From DCFW01 sp963790715 (GTDB lineage Bacteria; Bacteroidota; Bacteroidia; Bacteroidales; Bacteroidaceae), in contig CAWBPN010000018.1 in the NCBI GenBank assembly GCA_963790715.1, positions 744,001 to 808,000 on the forward strand: 64,000 nt of DNA, read 5' to 3'. The first letter of the stretch is position 1; each line of letters begins with the position of its first letter. A model generated the notes under the pieces. It saw only the letters and a program-made list of their open reading frames with translations, was not told the DNA's origin and did no database searches. The translations under genes were made by a program, and so were the position numbers. This document shows positions 1-7,082 of this stretch, piece by piece.

Positions 1-2
1 TA

Positions 3-800
3 AGTCGGGAAAAGGAACAACTTCTCACAGATGTATTTAATACAGAATATGTTGGGGAAATAGCATTTATTGATTCTCTTTTTAAAAAGGATGAAAATAA
101 GCGGTTAGTGGATTCATTGTTAGTGCTACAAGATATAGAAAGGGAAAAGGGCTTGTGTGATAGTCTGGATGTTAATCCGATACTGAGAAATATTCTTCTT
201 TCCAGGTTTTTTTATTCTGTGATAGATACTAGGCGCCATTCTTTTAATCCTCAGATATTGAAAGATATAAAGGAAAATATTACTATGCCACAGGCTCGTG
301 AGTTGTTGTTGGAAGAAAATAACAAATATCTTGCCATAGAAAATCAACCGCTTGACCATGCCAAAAGTTTAAAGTCGTCTGATGTAGTAAATAGTATGAC
401 GGATGGAGAAAAAATTTTGCGTAAGATTCTTGAACCTTATAAAAATAAAATAGTTCTTGTAGATGTCTGGGGAAGCTGGTGTGGCCCTTGTAAAAAGGCT
501 CTGTCACATAGCAAAGAAGAGTATAAAGCCTTGGCTCCTTATGATGTGGTCTTCCTTTATCTGGCGGATAACAGCCCTAAAGAGTCTTGTGAGAATATTA
601 TCAAGGAATATGGTGTCACCGGACAGAATGTCATTCATTACAATCTTCCTGCCGGCCAACAGCAGACTGTTGAAAATTTCCTGGGTGTAACCCATTATCC
701 TACCTATAAGTTGATAGATCGTAAGGGTCAGGTCTTATCTGTCAATGCTGATCCCCGCAATCTTTCCGGTCTTGTAGAGTTGATTAAGGAGATAAAGTAG
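3..800 (+). CDS. TlpA-like thioredoxin-fold protein, 3' part only
   Basis: The frame is open back to the window edge, so this is the C-terminal part of a longer gene. A GTG at 108 is the first start-like codon, but coding sense continues upstream of it without a stop. The C-terminal 110 residues are a thioredoxin fold with the motif VWGSWCGPCKKA (first cysteine at codon 480-482), followed by a cis-Pro region HYPTYKL. The upstream part is helical and polar, as in Bacteroidetes DUF4369/TlpA proteins, whose N-terminal domain and signal peptide would lie outside the window. The expected role is a periplasmic or cell-surface disulfide reductase. The fold is certain from the motif. The substrate is unknown. 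No terminator is obvious after the TAG stop. Confidence 0.85.
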   Translation, partial: SREKEQLLTDVFNTEYVGEIAFIDSLFKKDENKRLVDSLLVLQDIEREKGLCDSLDVNPILRNILLSRFFYSVIDTRRHSFNPQILKDIKENITMPQARELLLEENNKYLAIENQPLDHAKSLKSSDVVNSMTDGEKILRKILEPYKNKIVLVDVWGSWCGPCKKALSHSKEEYKALAPYDVVFLYLADNSPKESCENIIKEYGVTGQNVIHYNLPAGQQQTVENFLGVTHYPTYKLIDRKGQVLSVNADPRNLSGLVELIKEIK

Positions 801-853
801 CGTTGCTATGTTTATTATAACTCTCATGAGCTCCGTGTTCACTATATTAATAG

Positions 854-1039
854 TTTTTTAGCAGAACCGAAAGAAGCTATTATAGATTAACCACAGGTAT
901 GCGTAGATGTGGTAAATCTGCATTATTGCTGGTTCTCTTCCGTAACTATCTGTTACAACAGAATATATCTGCTGACCATATCATTTCTATAGCTTTATAT
1001 GATCGACTCAATCAAAAGCTAGGAAATCCTGGTTACTGA
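854..1039 (+). pseudogene. Remnant of an AAA ATPase (AAA_14/DUF4143 type)
   Basis: A short open stretch without a start codon, bounded by stops, reads TTGMRRCGKSALLLVLFRN and continues with a segment resembling HIISIALDDRLNK of this family. GMRRCGKS is the Walker A motif typical of the ATP-binding proteins that carry AAA_14 and DUF4143 domains (usually about 400 residues). Only about 60 codons remain. The Walker B, sensor and C-terminal regions are absent, and the frame ends at TGA 1037-1039. It is a decayed fragment. The family call rests on the P-loop and the residues after it. Confidence 0.6.
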
Positions 1040-1208
1040 CAGAGCTACTGATAATGTAGCTGATAAAGAAAGAAAACTATTGGATTTTTGCAAAACGCCA
1101 AAGTCGAGACGCGAAATATACTATTTTTTAGGAGTAAGTTATCACATGAATAATTATAAAAAGTTTATAAAACCTCTCTTGTTACTTGAAGAGATGAACC
1201 GTGAATAA
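1023..1208 (+). pseudogene. Remnant of a winged-helix C-terminus (AlbA_2/Fic-type)
   Basis: In another frame than the ATPase remnant, about 60 codons without a start read LLDFCKTPKSRREIYYFLGV followed by YKKFIKPLLLLEEMNRE and TAA. Many AlbA_2-domain and Fic-domain proteins of Bacteroidetes end in a winged helix with the pattern LxFCxxPxSxxEIxxFLG...PLL. The normal last strand (MTIPxKPxSxxQKY) is missing, so the fragment is truncated at both ends. It abuts the ATPase remnant, which suggests two unrelated genes eroded by deletion. No function remains. Confidence 0.45.
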
Positions 1209-1476
1209 CAAGCTTCAGTCCTGAATGGGTTAAATCTATTAAATGTCAAATAGATGTCATCATTAATCCATCTCTTATTATATATTTTGTAATAATGTAT
1301 TCAGTTTTCATAACTCCGAATTTTACTGGTGATTCCAGCTGAAAGGCTGAATACCTGCAACCCTTCAGGTCAAAAATACCACAAGAATATTCATTGCATA
1401 AATATTATGCATTTCACTTGATTAATAGAGACAAAATTTGCCAAATACACGGATTGCAAGTCGAATATTTGGTGAA

Positions 1477-1506
1477 TTTATGGAATGCGTTTAGGCATTC
1501 CATAAA
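1477..1506. repeat. Perfect 12-bp hairpin
   Basis: The arms at 1477-1488 and 1495-1506 are exact reverse complements (TTTATGGAATGC and GCATTCCATAAA) with a 6-base loop. No T tract follows on either strand, so a simple intrinsic terminator is unlikely. It may belong to a larger intergenic repeat. Confidence 0.5.
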
Positions 1507-1767
1507 GATTGCCACTACAGTTGCCAACTTTGTATTTCGACGAACCAATTATTGTAATATTATATATTTATAACCATTATGGAGTCTTACCTTACAAATT
1601 ATTAAAATGTGTCTGCGATAGAGTTCGAAACACTCTGGCGGAGCTCTGCGTTCCCAGTACGTTTAACATATTTTTCCTGCGTGTTTTATGTCCAAACTGT
1701 GTATGTGTCGGATGTTTTGCTAGTGCTTTTCTTGAAAATCAGTATAAAAAATTTGACGCTACATAAA

Positions 1768-1890
1768 ATTTCAACTCACGCGTTATGAAAAAAAATCTGA
1801 CACTCCGTAACTTTTTTTTTCACGGAGCGTGTCTCTTTTTTTCACGGAGCGTAAGTTGAAAAAACACGTACCGTCAGATTTTTTTCACGC
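1768..1890. repeat. Nested inverted and direct repeats built on CACGGAGCGT
   Basis: The outermost arms are TTTCAACT (1768-1776) and AGTTGAAA (1854-1861). A second pair is GAAAAAAAATCTGAC (about 1787-1802) and GTCAGATTTTTTTC (1873-1886). Between them TTTTTTTCACGGAGCGT occurs twice, and ACTCCGT at 1802-1808 can pair with either copy. The T-rich arms and repeated GGAGCGT are unlike coding DNA. It could form competing stem-loops in RNA or be an interspersed repeat. Confidence 0.55.
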
Positions 1891-1981
1891 GGCATTGTGT
1901 CTTTTCAAGTTCCAAATGTAATTTTTATTTTGCGCGTATGTACTGAATAGTTCATGCTAATTTTTAAATCTGCGCTCGCAC

Positions 1982-2018
1982 CCGGCTGAAGGCTTCATCC
2001 ATTCAGCCCTTCAGCCGG
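1982..2018. repeat. REP-like inverted repeat CCGGCTGAAGG
   Basis: The arms CCGGCTGAAGG (1982-1992) and CCTTCAGCCGG (2008-2018) are perfect reverse complements separated by 15 bases. A degenerate relative with GCTGAAAGGCTGAA and CCCTTCAGG lies near 1338-1370, and a half-site GGCTGAAGGC lies near 50431. It may act as a terminator for the minus-strand regulator gene that ends at 2094, but it lacks a clear T tract. Confidence 0.5.
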
Positions 2019-2093
2019 AAATGCCTGTGAACAAAGGCAATCTGAAACCTGAAACACCTGTTCAGTTTTATGAAATAAGATGTGAATGTTTGG

Positions 2094-3407
2094 TTAGAAT
2101 TCAGCAATCCACTTATCCAAATCGCTTGAAGAGCCGCTCATTGCCGTAAGCTTTTTATATAAACGGCGACGAATGCTGTAGGTATTTGACACGGTACAAT
2201 TAAGAGCTACAGCCATCTGTTCAGAATTGAACCCAACTTTCATCAAGTCACACATTCTTATTTCCTGCTCGGATATTTTGCGATATATGAATTTCAGATG
2301 AAGGTTTAAATTATCGTATGTTTCATTCACTGCAGTTTTGAAATCTTCCCACTGACTTTCAGTTATAGATTTGCCGTCTCTTATGTTATTGCATAAAATA
2401 ACATAAATGGACGAAGCTATGAATTCATCTTCAAGAGCCTTGTGCCTTTTTATTTGCGCCAGCAATTCATCCTTATTAGGCAACTGCTCCAAAGCATACT
2501 TGTCTCGCTCAAGTTCTTCAGTTGTCTTTCTGAGATTTTTTTCCAAAACATCTATTTGTTTTATTTTTTCATTTATTACGGCATTACTCGTCTTCGACAT
2601 TGCATCCCTAATCCTGTTTTTGAGTTCTTCCCGGCGTCTCGACTCTTTTTTCCTTATTATTCTCAGCCCTAGTACAGCAAGAAAGATAAATATCACAATC
2701 AAAGCTACAATAAACATTTGGTGATAACCTATTTCTATCTTTAGACTACTATTCTCCTTTTCAACACGCTTTACACCGAAACGAATGTTTTGTTTGGTCA
2801 CCTCCTTATCATGAGTAAGTAGTTGGTTCTCATTGTCTATATTCAATAAAGAATCGGCACAAACAGTAACATTTTCAAGATCTTTCTCTTTTTTATAAAT
2901 ATCATATAGTGCCTTAAACGACAAGTATCTATAGCTAATATCTGTTGTAACATGTAGGCAGTTATTATAATAAAGTACAGCAGAATCATAGTTATTTACA
3001 ACCCGATAATAGTCTCCCCAATCCAAATAAAGCAAAGATTTATCATAATTATTATGCGTATTTAATAACATCTTGTCAAGCAAGTCTTTTGCTAGCTTTA
3101 TCTTATTCACTTTCAAATAATAATCAGCCATTTGACAGCCAATAACCTGTAAAGTAGTACTATCTTTAAGAGATTTCGCCATATTATAAGCCTTTTCCCC
3201 ATAATATACAGCTGAATCGTTTGAATTCTCAGCATTAAACGACATTGCAATATCACTCAATGAATATACCAATGTTATACTATCCTTTGCATTGGCAAAG
3301 CACACAGCAGATCTTTTATATAGAGATCTCATTTCCTTAGGAATATCACTTAAAGAAGCCAATTGATTATAAATACGTCCGATTAATGAAAAATCTTTAC
3401 TTTGCAA
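2094..3407 (-). CDS. TPR/HTH regulator, C-terminal part (frameshifted gene)
   Basis: This is the larger part of one gene that continues in another frame at 3446-3808. The apparent start at 3407 is a TTG inside the TPR region. Adding one base to the T7 run at 3454-3460 joins the two frames into one protein of about 571 residues. The part seen here holds helical TPR-like repeats, one membrane segment (HQMFIVALIVIFIFLAVLGL), a long coiled coil rich in K, R and E, and a C-terminal helix-turn-helix around EQEIRMCDLMKVGFNSEQMA followed by a SIRRRLYKKL recognition helix. Such membrane-bound TPR-HTH proteins are common single-gene regulators next to secreted-protein genes in Bacteroidetes. It lies divergent from the island it probably controls. 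Confidence 0.8.
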   Translation of the reverse strand: MQSKDFSLIGRIYNQLASLSDIPKEMRSLYKRSAVCFANAKDSITLVYSLSDIAMSFNAENSNDSAVYYGEKAYNMAKSLKDSTTLQVIGCQMADYYLKVNKIKLAKDLLDKMLLNTHNNYDKSLLYLDWGDYYRVVNNYDSAVLYYNNCLHVTTDISYRYLSFKALYDIYKKEKDLENVTVCADSLLNIDNENQLLTHDKEVTKQNIRFGVKRVEKENSSLKIEIGYHQMFIVALIVIFIFLAVLGLRIIRKKESRRREELKNRIRDAMSKTSNAVINEKIKQIDVLEKNLRKTTEELERDKYALEQLPNKDELLAQIKRHKALEDEFIASSIYVILCNNIRDGKSITESQWEDFKTAVNETYDNLNLHLKFIYRKISEQEIRMCDLMKVGFNSEQMAVALNCTVSNTYSIRRRLYKKLTAMSGSSSDLDKWIAEF

Positions 3408-3445
3408 AGAATGATTAAGAGCTTCCTGATATGCTAGCGAAGCTT

Positions 3446-3808
3446 TTACAAAATTTTTTTATCTCTATAAAAGCATCCCATGCAATAATAAGCGGCCATT
3501 AGTTTATCATTATCGCAATGTTTGGTGTAATATGTTATACATTTTTGTATTGTATCGTTTGACTTGTGAGGAATATAACACATATCATTCACTCTGAATA
3601 AGAGCAAGTCATAATATCTTTGAGTTTCAACTGGCTGATTTTTAATCGTCATCCTAATACTGTCAAGCATTGACAAAGCTTTTGCAGGCTCTTTTAGCAT
3701 TATCTTTTCTGCATTTTGTATTTGTACCGGATATGGTTCTTTATTCTTTTGACAAGCAAAAGCAAAGAAAAAGACTGCAAGCATGAGTAGTTGATTAGTC
3801 GTTTTCAT
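3446..3808 (-). CDS. TPR/HTH regulator, N-terminal part (frameshifted gene)
   Basis: This is the 5' part of the regulator gene at 2094-3407. It starts at ATG 3808 with a lipoprotein signal peptide (lipobox FAFAC, Cys at about residue 19). TPR helices follow, beginning AEKIMLKEPAKALSMLDSI. The frame stops at TAA 3446-3448, shortly after MGCFYRDKK. In the shifted frame the sequence goes on as NFVKASLAYQEALNHSL, a normal TPR helix pair that leads directly into the C-terminal part. The cause is a one-base loss in an A7 run on the coding strand. It may be a true mutation, phase variation or a sequencing error. Confidence 0.75.
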   Translation of the reverse strand: MKTTNQLLMLAVFFFAFACQKNKEPYPVQIQNAEKIMLKEPAKALSMLDSIRMTIKNQPVETQRYYDLLLFRVNDMCYIPHKSNDTIQKCITYYTKHCDNDKLMAAYYCMGCFYRDKKIL

Positions 3809-3846
3809 TCATTCTTTTTTTACAAAAATAAGAATTCTATAATAAA

Positions 3847-3864
3847 TGCACATTTTTTGCACAA
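3847..3864. promoter_or_regulatory. Operator copy A (TGCA-N7-TGCACAA) at the regulator promoter
   Basis: TGCA at 3847-3850, seven bases, then TGCACAA at 3858-3864. The regulator gene runs to the left, and a minus-strand -7 box TATTTTTG lies at 3823-3830. Its expected -33 position has no good TTTG and falls at the edge of this element. This fits a site where the regulator binds its own promoter. That is inference. Confidence 0.5.
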
Positions 3865-3887
3865 TAAAAAGTCTTGTAATATGAAAT

Positions 3888-3944
3888 TGCATAAAAATTG
3901 CACAATGAAATATTTGTTTATATGTTTGCTTCAAGATATTTTTG
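3888..3944 (+). promoter_or_regulatory. Operator copy B plus promoter of the 4059 gene
   Basis: Operator TGCA-N7-TGCACAA at 3888-3905, seven bases, then TTTG at 3913-3916, 20 bases, then TATTTTTG at 3937-3944. The two boxes match the Bacteroidetes promoter (-33 TTTG, -7 TAnnTTTG). The operator just upstream of -33 is the position expected for an activator. The untranslated leader to ATG 4059 would be about 100 bases, longer than at the other copies. Confidence 0.7.
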
Positions 3945-4058
3945 CTGAGAAAGAACATGGATATATTATGTGTTTAAAAATTATTATCAATCACATGCAG
4001 TAAATCCATATTATTGCATTTTTATATAAAAGGTAAAAATATAAAACAAACAGAAGAT

Positions 4059-4520
4059 ATGAAAAAATTAAATTTATTAGTAACATTAATGTCGGTACTT
4101 TTCACTCTTGGTTTTACCTCATGTAGCAACCACAGTGATATGTTAATAGATAGATACACTCAAATAGAAGTTAATAAAGATACTTTTATATTCGGAGCAA
4201 CAGCTAATAATTCTAATTATGTAAAAGCTACGAAAGGAGCAATCATCAAATCCATAGAATTAACTACAGGCAACCAAGACACAATCATCAAAAATGGAGC
4301 ACATGTCATCCCCAATACTCCCGCTAATGTCGTTAATTATGAATATAATGATACCATTTCAGCAAAATGGTGCGAAATTATCAAAGCTAAAGATAATCCG
4401 GCTATATTTAATATATATATAAAGAATAACGATACCGGTCAAGAGCGTAAGGCTATTTTGAAACTGGATGGATTTTTACTAGTCCCCAAAAATGTTACAA
4501 TCATTCAACAAGCAAATTAA
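4059..4520 (+). CDS. Small secreted lipoprotein of unknown function
   Basis: The start is taken at ATG 4059, because it gives a clean lipoprotein signal peptide (MKKLNLLVTLMSVLFTLGFTSC, lipobox GFTSC). An ATG 45 bases upstream would add 15 polar residues before it. The mature part, about 130 residues, is polar and beta-rich, with a C-terminal segment KAILKLDGFLLVPKNVTIIQ. I recognise no family. The gene follows operator/promoter copy B and ends at an intrinsic terminator. Its last 24 codons and 3' flank are repeated at 6945-7116, so the family has had at least one more member here. A surface or periplasmic location is likely from the lipobox. Confidence 0.75.
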   Translation: MKKLNLLVTLMSVLFTLGFTSCSNHSDMLIDRYTQIEVNKDTFIFGATANNSNYVKATKGAIIKSIELTTGNQDTIIKNGAHVIPNTPANVVNYEYNDTISAKWCEIIKAKDNPAIFNIYIKNNDTGQERKAILKLDGFLLVPKNVTIIQQAN

Positions 4521-4618
4521 AAAAATATATGGGTGCCACTTCTGGCACCCTTTATTTTGCCTATTATATCCTAAAATCCGAAAATGCATAAAAATTGCAC
4601 AACGGATTATTTGTTTAT
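4449..4618 (+). repeat. Duplicated block, copy 1
   Basis: About 170 bases covering the last 24 codons of the 4059 gene, its terminator, the TGCA-N7-TGCACAA operator and the -33 TTTG box. It matches 6945-7116 at roughly nine in ten positions by eye, with a small indel in the A run after the stop codon. Confidence 0.8.
4531..4560 (+). terminator. Intrinsic terminator after the 4059 gene
   Basis: GGGTGCCA (4531-4538) pairs with TGGCACCC (4543-4550) around a 4-base loop, followed by TTTATTTT. It lies 11 bases after the TAA stop. Confidence 0.85.
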
Positions 4619-4641
4619 ATTATTCCCATAAAATACTTTTG
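4585..4641 (+). promoter_or_regulatory. Operator copy C plus promoter of the broken DUF3244-like gene
   Basis: Operator TGCA-N7-TGCACAA at 4585-4602, seven bases, TTTG at 4610-4613, 20 bases, TACTTTTG at 4634-4641. The spacing is identical to copies B and D. The start codon ATG 4669 would give a leader of about 20 bases. Confidence 0.75.
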
Positions 4642-4668
4642 TTGACAAAGAATCTAAAAATATTAATC

Positions 4669-5041
4669 ATGGTACAATCATTAAAGAAAAAATAAAACTA
4701 ATAACTGTTAGCTTGTTATTAAGTTTGTTCGCAATGCCATCATTGGCATATTGGTCTTTATGTTTCCACATCCTTCTAATACTAGAGCTCCATTAGAATG
4801 TCCAATGGTTGACATCGAAAATAATGTAATGACAATGTCATCGGATAATAAGAACTATTACAATATCGAAGTCATAATAAAAGACAATAAAGGCAATGTA
4901 ATTATGTCACAGAAAATTCCATATATAAGTACTTCAAATAAATACAATATCGACATTTCGTATTTAAAACAAGGAAGATCTTATGAGATAGATTTCGTTG
5001 ATGAAAATATTACATTTCAAGGATATTTCGATATTGAGTGA
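4669..5041 (+). pseudogene. DUF3244-like small secreted protein, two frameshifts
   Basis: Three frames carry one protein. ATG 4669 reads MVQSLKKK and stops at 4695. One base gained in the A6 run at 4687-4692 would lead into IKLITVSLLLSLFAMPSLA, a clear signal peptide. After about 4748 the frame shifts again, and from 4751 to 5041 an open frame reads FPHPSNTRAPLECPMVDIEN and ends in SYEIDFVDENITFQGYFDIE. The mature part fits the small DUF3244 proteins of Bacteroidetes, which end in a short Ig-like fold with VxIxDxxGNVxxSxxI and a final GxFxI strand. Both shifts need one extra base. Either the gene is dead or the assembly lost bases in homopolymers. The gene lies directly after operator copy C. 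Confidence 0.65.
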
Positions 5042-5089
5042 AACATTACAACAATGATTAAGTTATATAATAATTAAATTTATAAAATT

Positions 5090-5803
5090 ATGAAAAAGTA
5101 TTTATTTTTACTTTGTGTGTTTACATCTGTTATAGTAATTGGATGTACAGAAAATAGCTCTGATATACCTGAAAATAGCAAGAAGTTTCAAAGCTCTATT
5201 GCAACAAAGGTTATTAATCCTAATGATACATCTGTTTATATTTCTCCTAAAATGGCCGAAATAATTAATATGATAGATACTTCTAAAGTACCTATTCCTA
5301 TAGAAATTTTAATTCCATCAATAGATAATATTAATAAAAAACTGCATACACAATCAACTATTGCTAGCTCACAAGATGATGGCACTTGTATAAAAGGATA
5401 TGATTCATATTCTATGTTATATAATATGGTTAAAACTAATATAAGTGAGGAACAAATGTATCATTTTGATATGACAGAGGGTATACATTATGTTACTTGT
5501 TATGCTGTTACTAAAAGAATTAGATTCAGTTCAAGTGTTACTATTAACGGTTTTTATGAACATGGTGATACGATAGGAATAAATCCAGATGATTTAAATG
5601 ATTATGGATATTCAATTACTGTAATAAACCCAGGACATATATTTCTTCTTACAACGTATATATGGTTTATTTCAAATAATGGGGAATTTGATAATTCTTA
5701 TATATGCCCAAGTATACCTGAGAAAATTTATTCAGGAAAATTCCACGAAGTAGATTTTAATACTTTCTTAAATAATATGACATGGAGATATGATGCTTTT
5801 TAA
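5090..5803 (+). CDS. Secreted lipoprotein of unknown function
   Basis: 237 residues with a lipoprotein signal peptide (MKKYLFLLCVFTSVIVIGC, lipobox VIGC). The mature part is Ser/Asn-rich with three spaced cysteines (GTCIKGY, VTCYAV, YICPSI) that could form disulfides, and a central beta-rich segment (TKRIRFSSSVTINGFYEHGD). I do not recognise the family. It lies 48 bases after the broken DUF3244-like gene with no promoter of its own, so it is probably the second gene of the copy-C operon. AT-rich codon use (many AAT, ATA, TTA) matches the island and differs from the core genes further right. Confidence 0.75.
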   Translation: MKKYLFLLCVFTSVIVIGCTENSSDIPENSKKFQSSIATKVINPNDTSVYISPKMAEIINMIDTSKVPIPIEILIPSIDNINKKLHTQSTIASSQDDGTCIKGYDSYSMLYNMVKTNISEEQMYHFDMTEGIHYVTCYAVTKRIRFSSSVTINGFYEHGDTIGINPDDLNDYGYSITVINPGHIFLLTTYIWFISNNGEFDNSYICPSIPEKIYSGKFHEVDFNTFLNNMTWRYDAF

Positions 5804-5810
5804 TCATTTA

Positions 5811-5845
5811 TCACTAGTGTCCCGTTTTTAACTGGACACTAGTGA
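5811..5845. repeat. Perfect 12-bp inverted repeat (terminator or IS footprint)
   Basis: TCACTAGTGTCC (5811-5822) and GGACACTAGTGA (5834-5845) are exact reverse complements around 11 bases. It begins 7 bases after the stop of the 5090 gene, so it may end transcription, but no T tract follows. The tip sequence AGTGTCCCGTTTTTAA resembles an insertion-sequence terminus facing its partner. Confidence 0.6.
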
Positions 5846-5969
5846 ATTAATATAATAAAATGAGTAGTTCTTTATCACTCATTATTTATTCTTAATTCAC
5901 AAGTTCTTGCTTTATAAGATGAATCATGTATACTGAGTGCTTCTTATTTACTACAATATAATCTAGAAA

Positions 5970-6026
5970 TGCATAAAAATTGCACAATAGATTATTTGTT
6001 TATATGTTTGCTTTAAATTATATTTG
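5970..6026 (+). promoter_or_regulatory. Operator copy D plus promoter of the 6047 gene
   Basis: Operator TGCA-N7-TGCACAA at 5970-5987, seven bases, TTTG at 5995-5998, 20 bases, TATATTTG at 6019-6026. The start codon at 6047 leaves a leader of about 15 bases. Confidence 0.75.
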
Positions 6027-6046
6027 TCGAAAATAATTTAAAAAAT

Positions 6047-6886
6047 ATGATACATTTTCATTATCTACATAATTCTATAAAAACAAGCCAAGTACTATTC
6101 GTTTTTATAGTATGCTTACTATGTTTTAATAGCTGTGATAATAATAGCAATGCTCCGGTTGTATCTACAAAGTCTATGAACGTATACTATTTATTTAAGC
6201 ATTTTGGTAATTACGAAACACGTATGATGAAAAACAATGATACCATTACAGTAGCTATCGGTGACTCACTAAAATTTAAAGTAAACCAAAAAGGCTATAA
6301 TTCTTGCGTCTTCTTTTATGATAATAATAATGCAAAAGTAACTAATCAAGGAGATTCAATATATACATTTACGCCTAAAAATGTTACCACCACATATATA
6401 GAATCATTCGCGTATGATGAAAAAGACACCTTGAGATCAGATTTACAATTTTATGTAAAGATTGTTCCAAAAGTCTATAATTTCATGGCGAGAGCAGATC
6501 CTGAATATGATATTGACGCGGCAGATGATACTACCAAGCAACATATTAGTGACGAAATTGGCAACTATGGATTTCAAAAGGGTACTTATGTTACTTTGTC
6601 ATATAAGACACTATCTGGAGGTGATTTGACTATAAAGCCACTGGCAAGCAACCAAATTACCGGCTATTTCTTATATACTATGCCAAGTGACGATATGCTA
6701 TTAGGATACAATAATCAAGTTTACAAATATACTTTTTCAAAAGAAAAAATATATGACTCTCCATGCTTCAGATTGCTTGATTTGGATTTGACAGATATAT
6801 TCAAAAAGAAATACCCTAATAAAGTAAATAAAGTGGTAACAAGCGTGGAAGTAAATGTTTCAGAATGGTATAACATGATACCATAA
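6047..6886 (+). CDS. Secreted lipoprotein of unknown function
   Basis: 279 residues. The N-terminus is a lipoprotein signal with a somewhat long polar head and the lipobox CFNSC (Cys at about residue 30). The next 100 residues have beta-strand spacing typical of Ig-like domains (SLKFKVNQKGYNSCVFFYD, DSIYTFTPKNVTTTYIESFA). The C-terminal half has the segments GTYVTLSYKTLSGGDL and SVEVNVSEWYNMIP. No family is recognised. It has its own operator and promoter (copy D) and is the last intact gene of the island. It is probably exported to the cell surface, and its expression is probably tied to the TPR/HTH regulator. Confidence 0.75.
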   Translation: MIHFHYLHNSIKTSQVLFVFIVCLLCFNSCDNNSNAPVVSTKSMNVYYLFKHFGNYETRMMKNNDTITVAIGDSLKFKVNQKGYNSCVFFYDNNNAKVTNQGDSIYTFTPKNVTTTYIESFAYDEKDTLRSDLQFYVKIVPKVYNFMARADPEYDIDAADDTTKQHISDEIGNYGFQKGTYVTLSYKTLSGGDLTIKPLASNQITGYFLYTMPSDDMLLGYNNQVYKYTFSKEKIYDSPCFRLLDLDLTDIFKKKYPNKVNKVVTSVEVNVSEWYNMIP

Positions 6887-6944
6887 AGAATTTATAATAT
6901 TCTCATAGGCAATGAGACCTAATTAATTTATTTTTTTCAAAAGT

Positions 6945-7016
6945 AAGGCAATTTTGAATCTGGATGGATTTTTACTTGTTCCGAAAAATGTTACGATAAT
7001 TCAACAAGCAAATTAA
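6945..7016 (+). pseudogene. C-terminal fragment of a paralogue of the 4059 gene
   Basis: 24 codons, KAILNLDGFLLVPKNVTIIQ plus QAN and TAA, differ from the end of the 4059 gene by a single residue. Nothing upstream in frame belongs to the gene. It is all that remains of a second family member after deletion or partial duplication. Confidence 0.8.
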
Positions 7017-7028
7017 AAAAGTATATAT

Positions 7029-7056
7029 GGGTGCCACTTTTGACACCCTTTATTTT
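7029..7056 (+). terminator. Terminator in the duplicated block
   Basis: GGGTGCCA and TGACACCC form a stem with one mismatch around CTTT, followed by TTTATTTT. It is the counterpart of the terminator at 4531-4560. Confidence 0.6.
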
Positions 7057-7082
7057 GCCTATTATACCACATAATCCGAAAT

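Larger units (their letters stand above)
1209..2093. other. Gene-free region with hairpins and nested inverted repeats
   Basis: No convincing gene lies here. The region holds a perfect 12-bp hairpin at 1477-1506, nested inverted and direct repeats at 1768-1890, and an 11-bp inverted repeat at 1982-2018. An 85-codon open frame at 1509-1766 has no signal peptide, domain or codon pattern like its neighbours and is probably chance or a conserved non-coding element. The layout looks like accessory DNA that accumulated between the TlpA-like gene and the regulator island. Confidence 0.5.

Noticed and set aside
108..110. GTG as the start of the first gene
   Set aside because: The frame is open and protein-like back to position 3, so the true start is outside the window.
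1509..1766. 85-codon open frame on the plus strand
   Set aside because: No signal peptide, domain or typical codon use, and it lies in a repeat-rich gene-free stretch. Kept only as part of the intergenic description.
1768..1890. CRISPR-like repeat array
   Set aside because: Only two direct copies, with unequal nested arms and no regular spacers; no cas gene in the window.
3405..3407. TTG as the start of the C-terminal regulator part
   Set aside because: It lies inside a TPR repeat that continues upstream once the T7 frameshift is repaired.
4492..4695. 67-codon open frame across the terminator
   Set aside because: Runs through the stem-loop, operator and promoter of the next gene; only its last 9 codons (from ATG 4669) belong to a gene, the broken DUF3244-like one.
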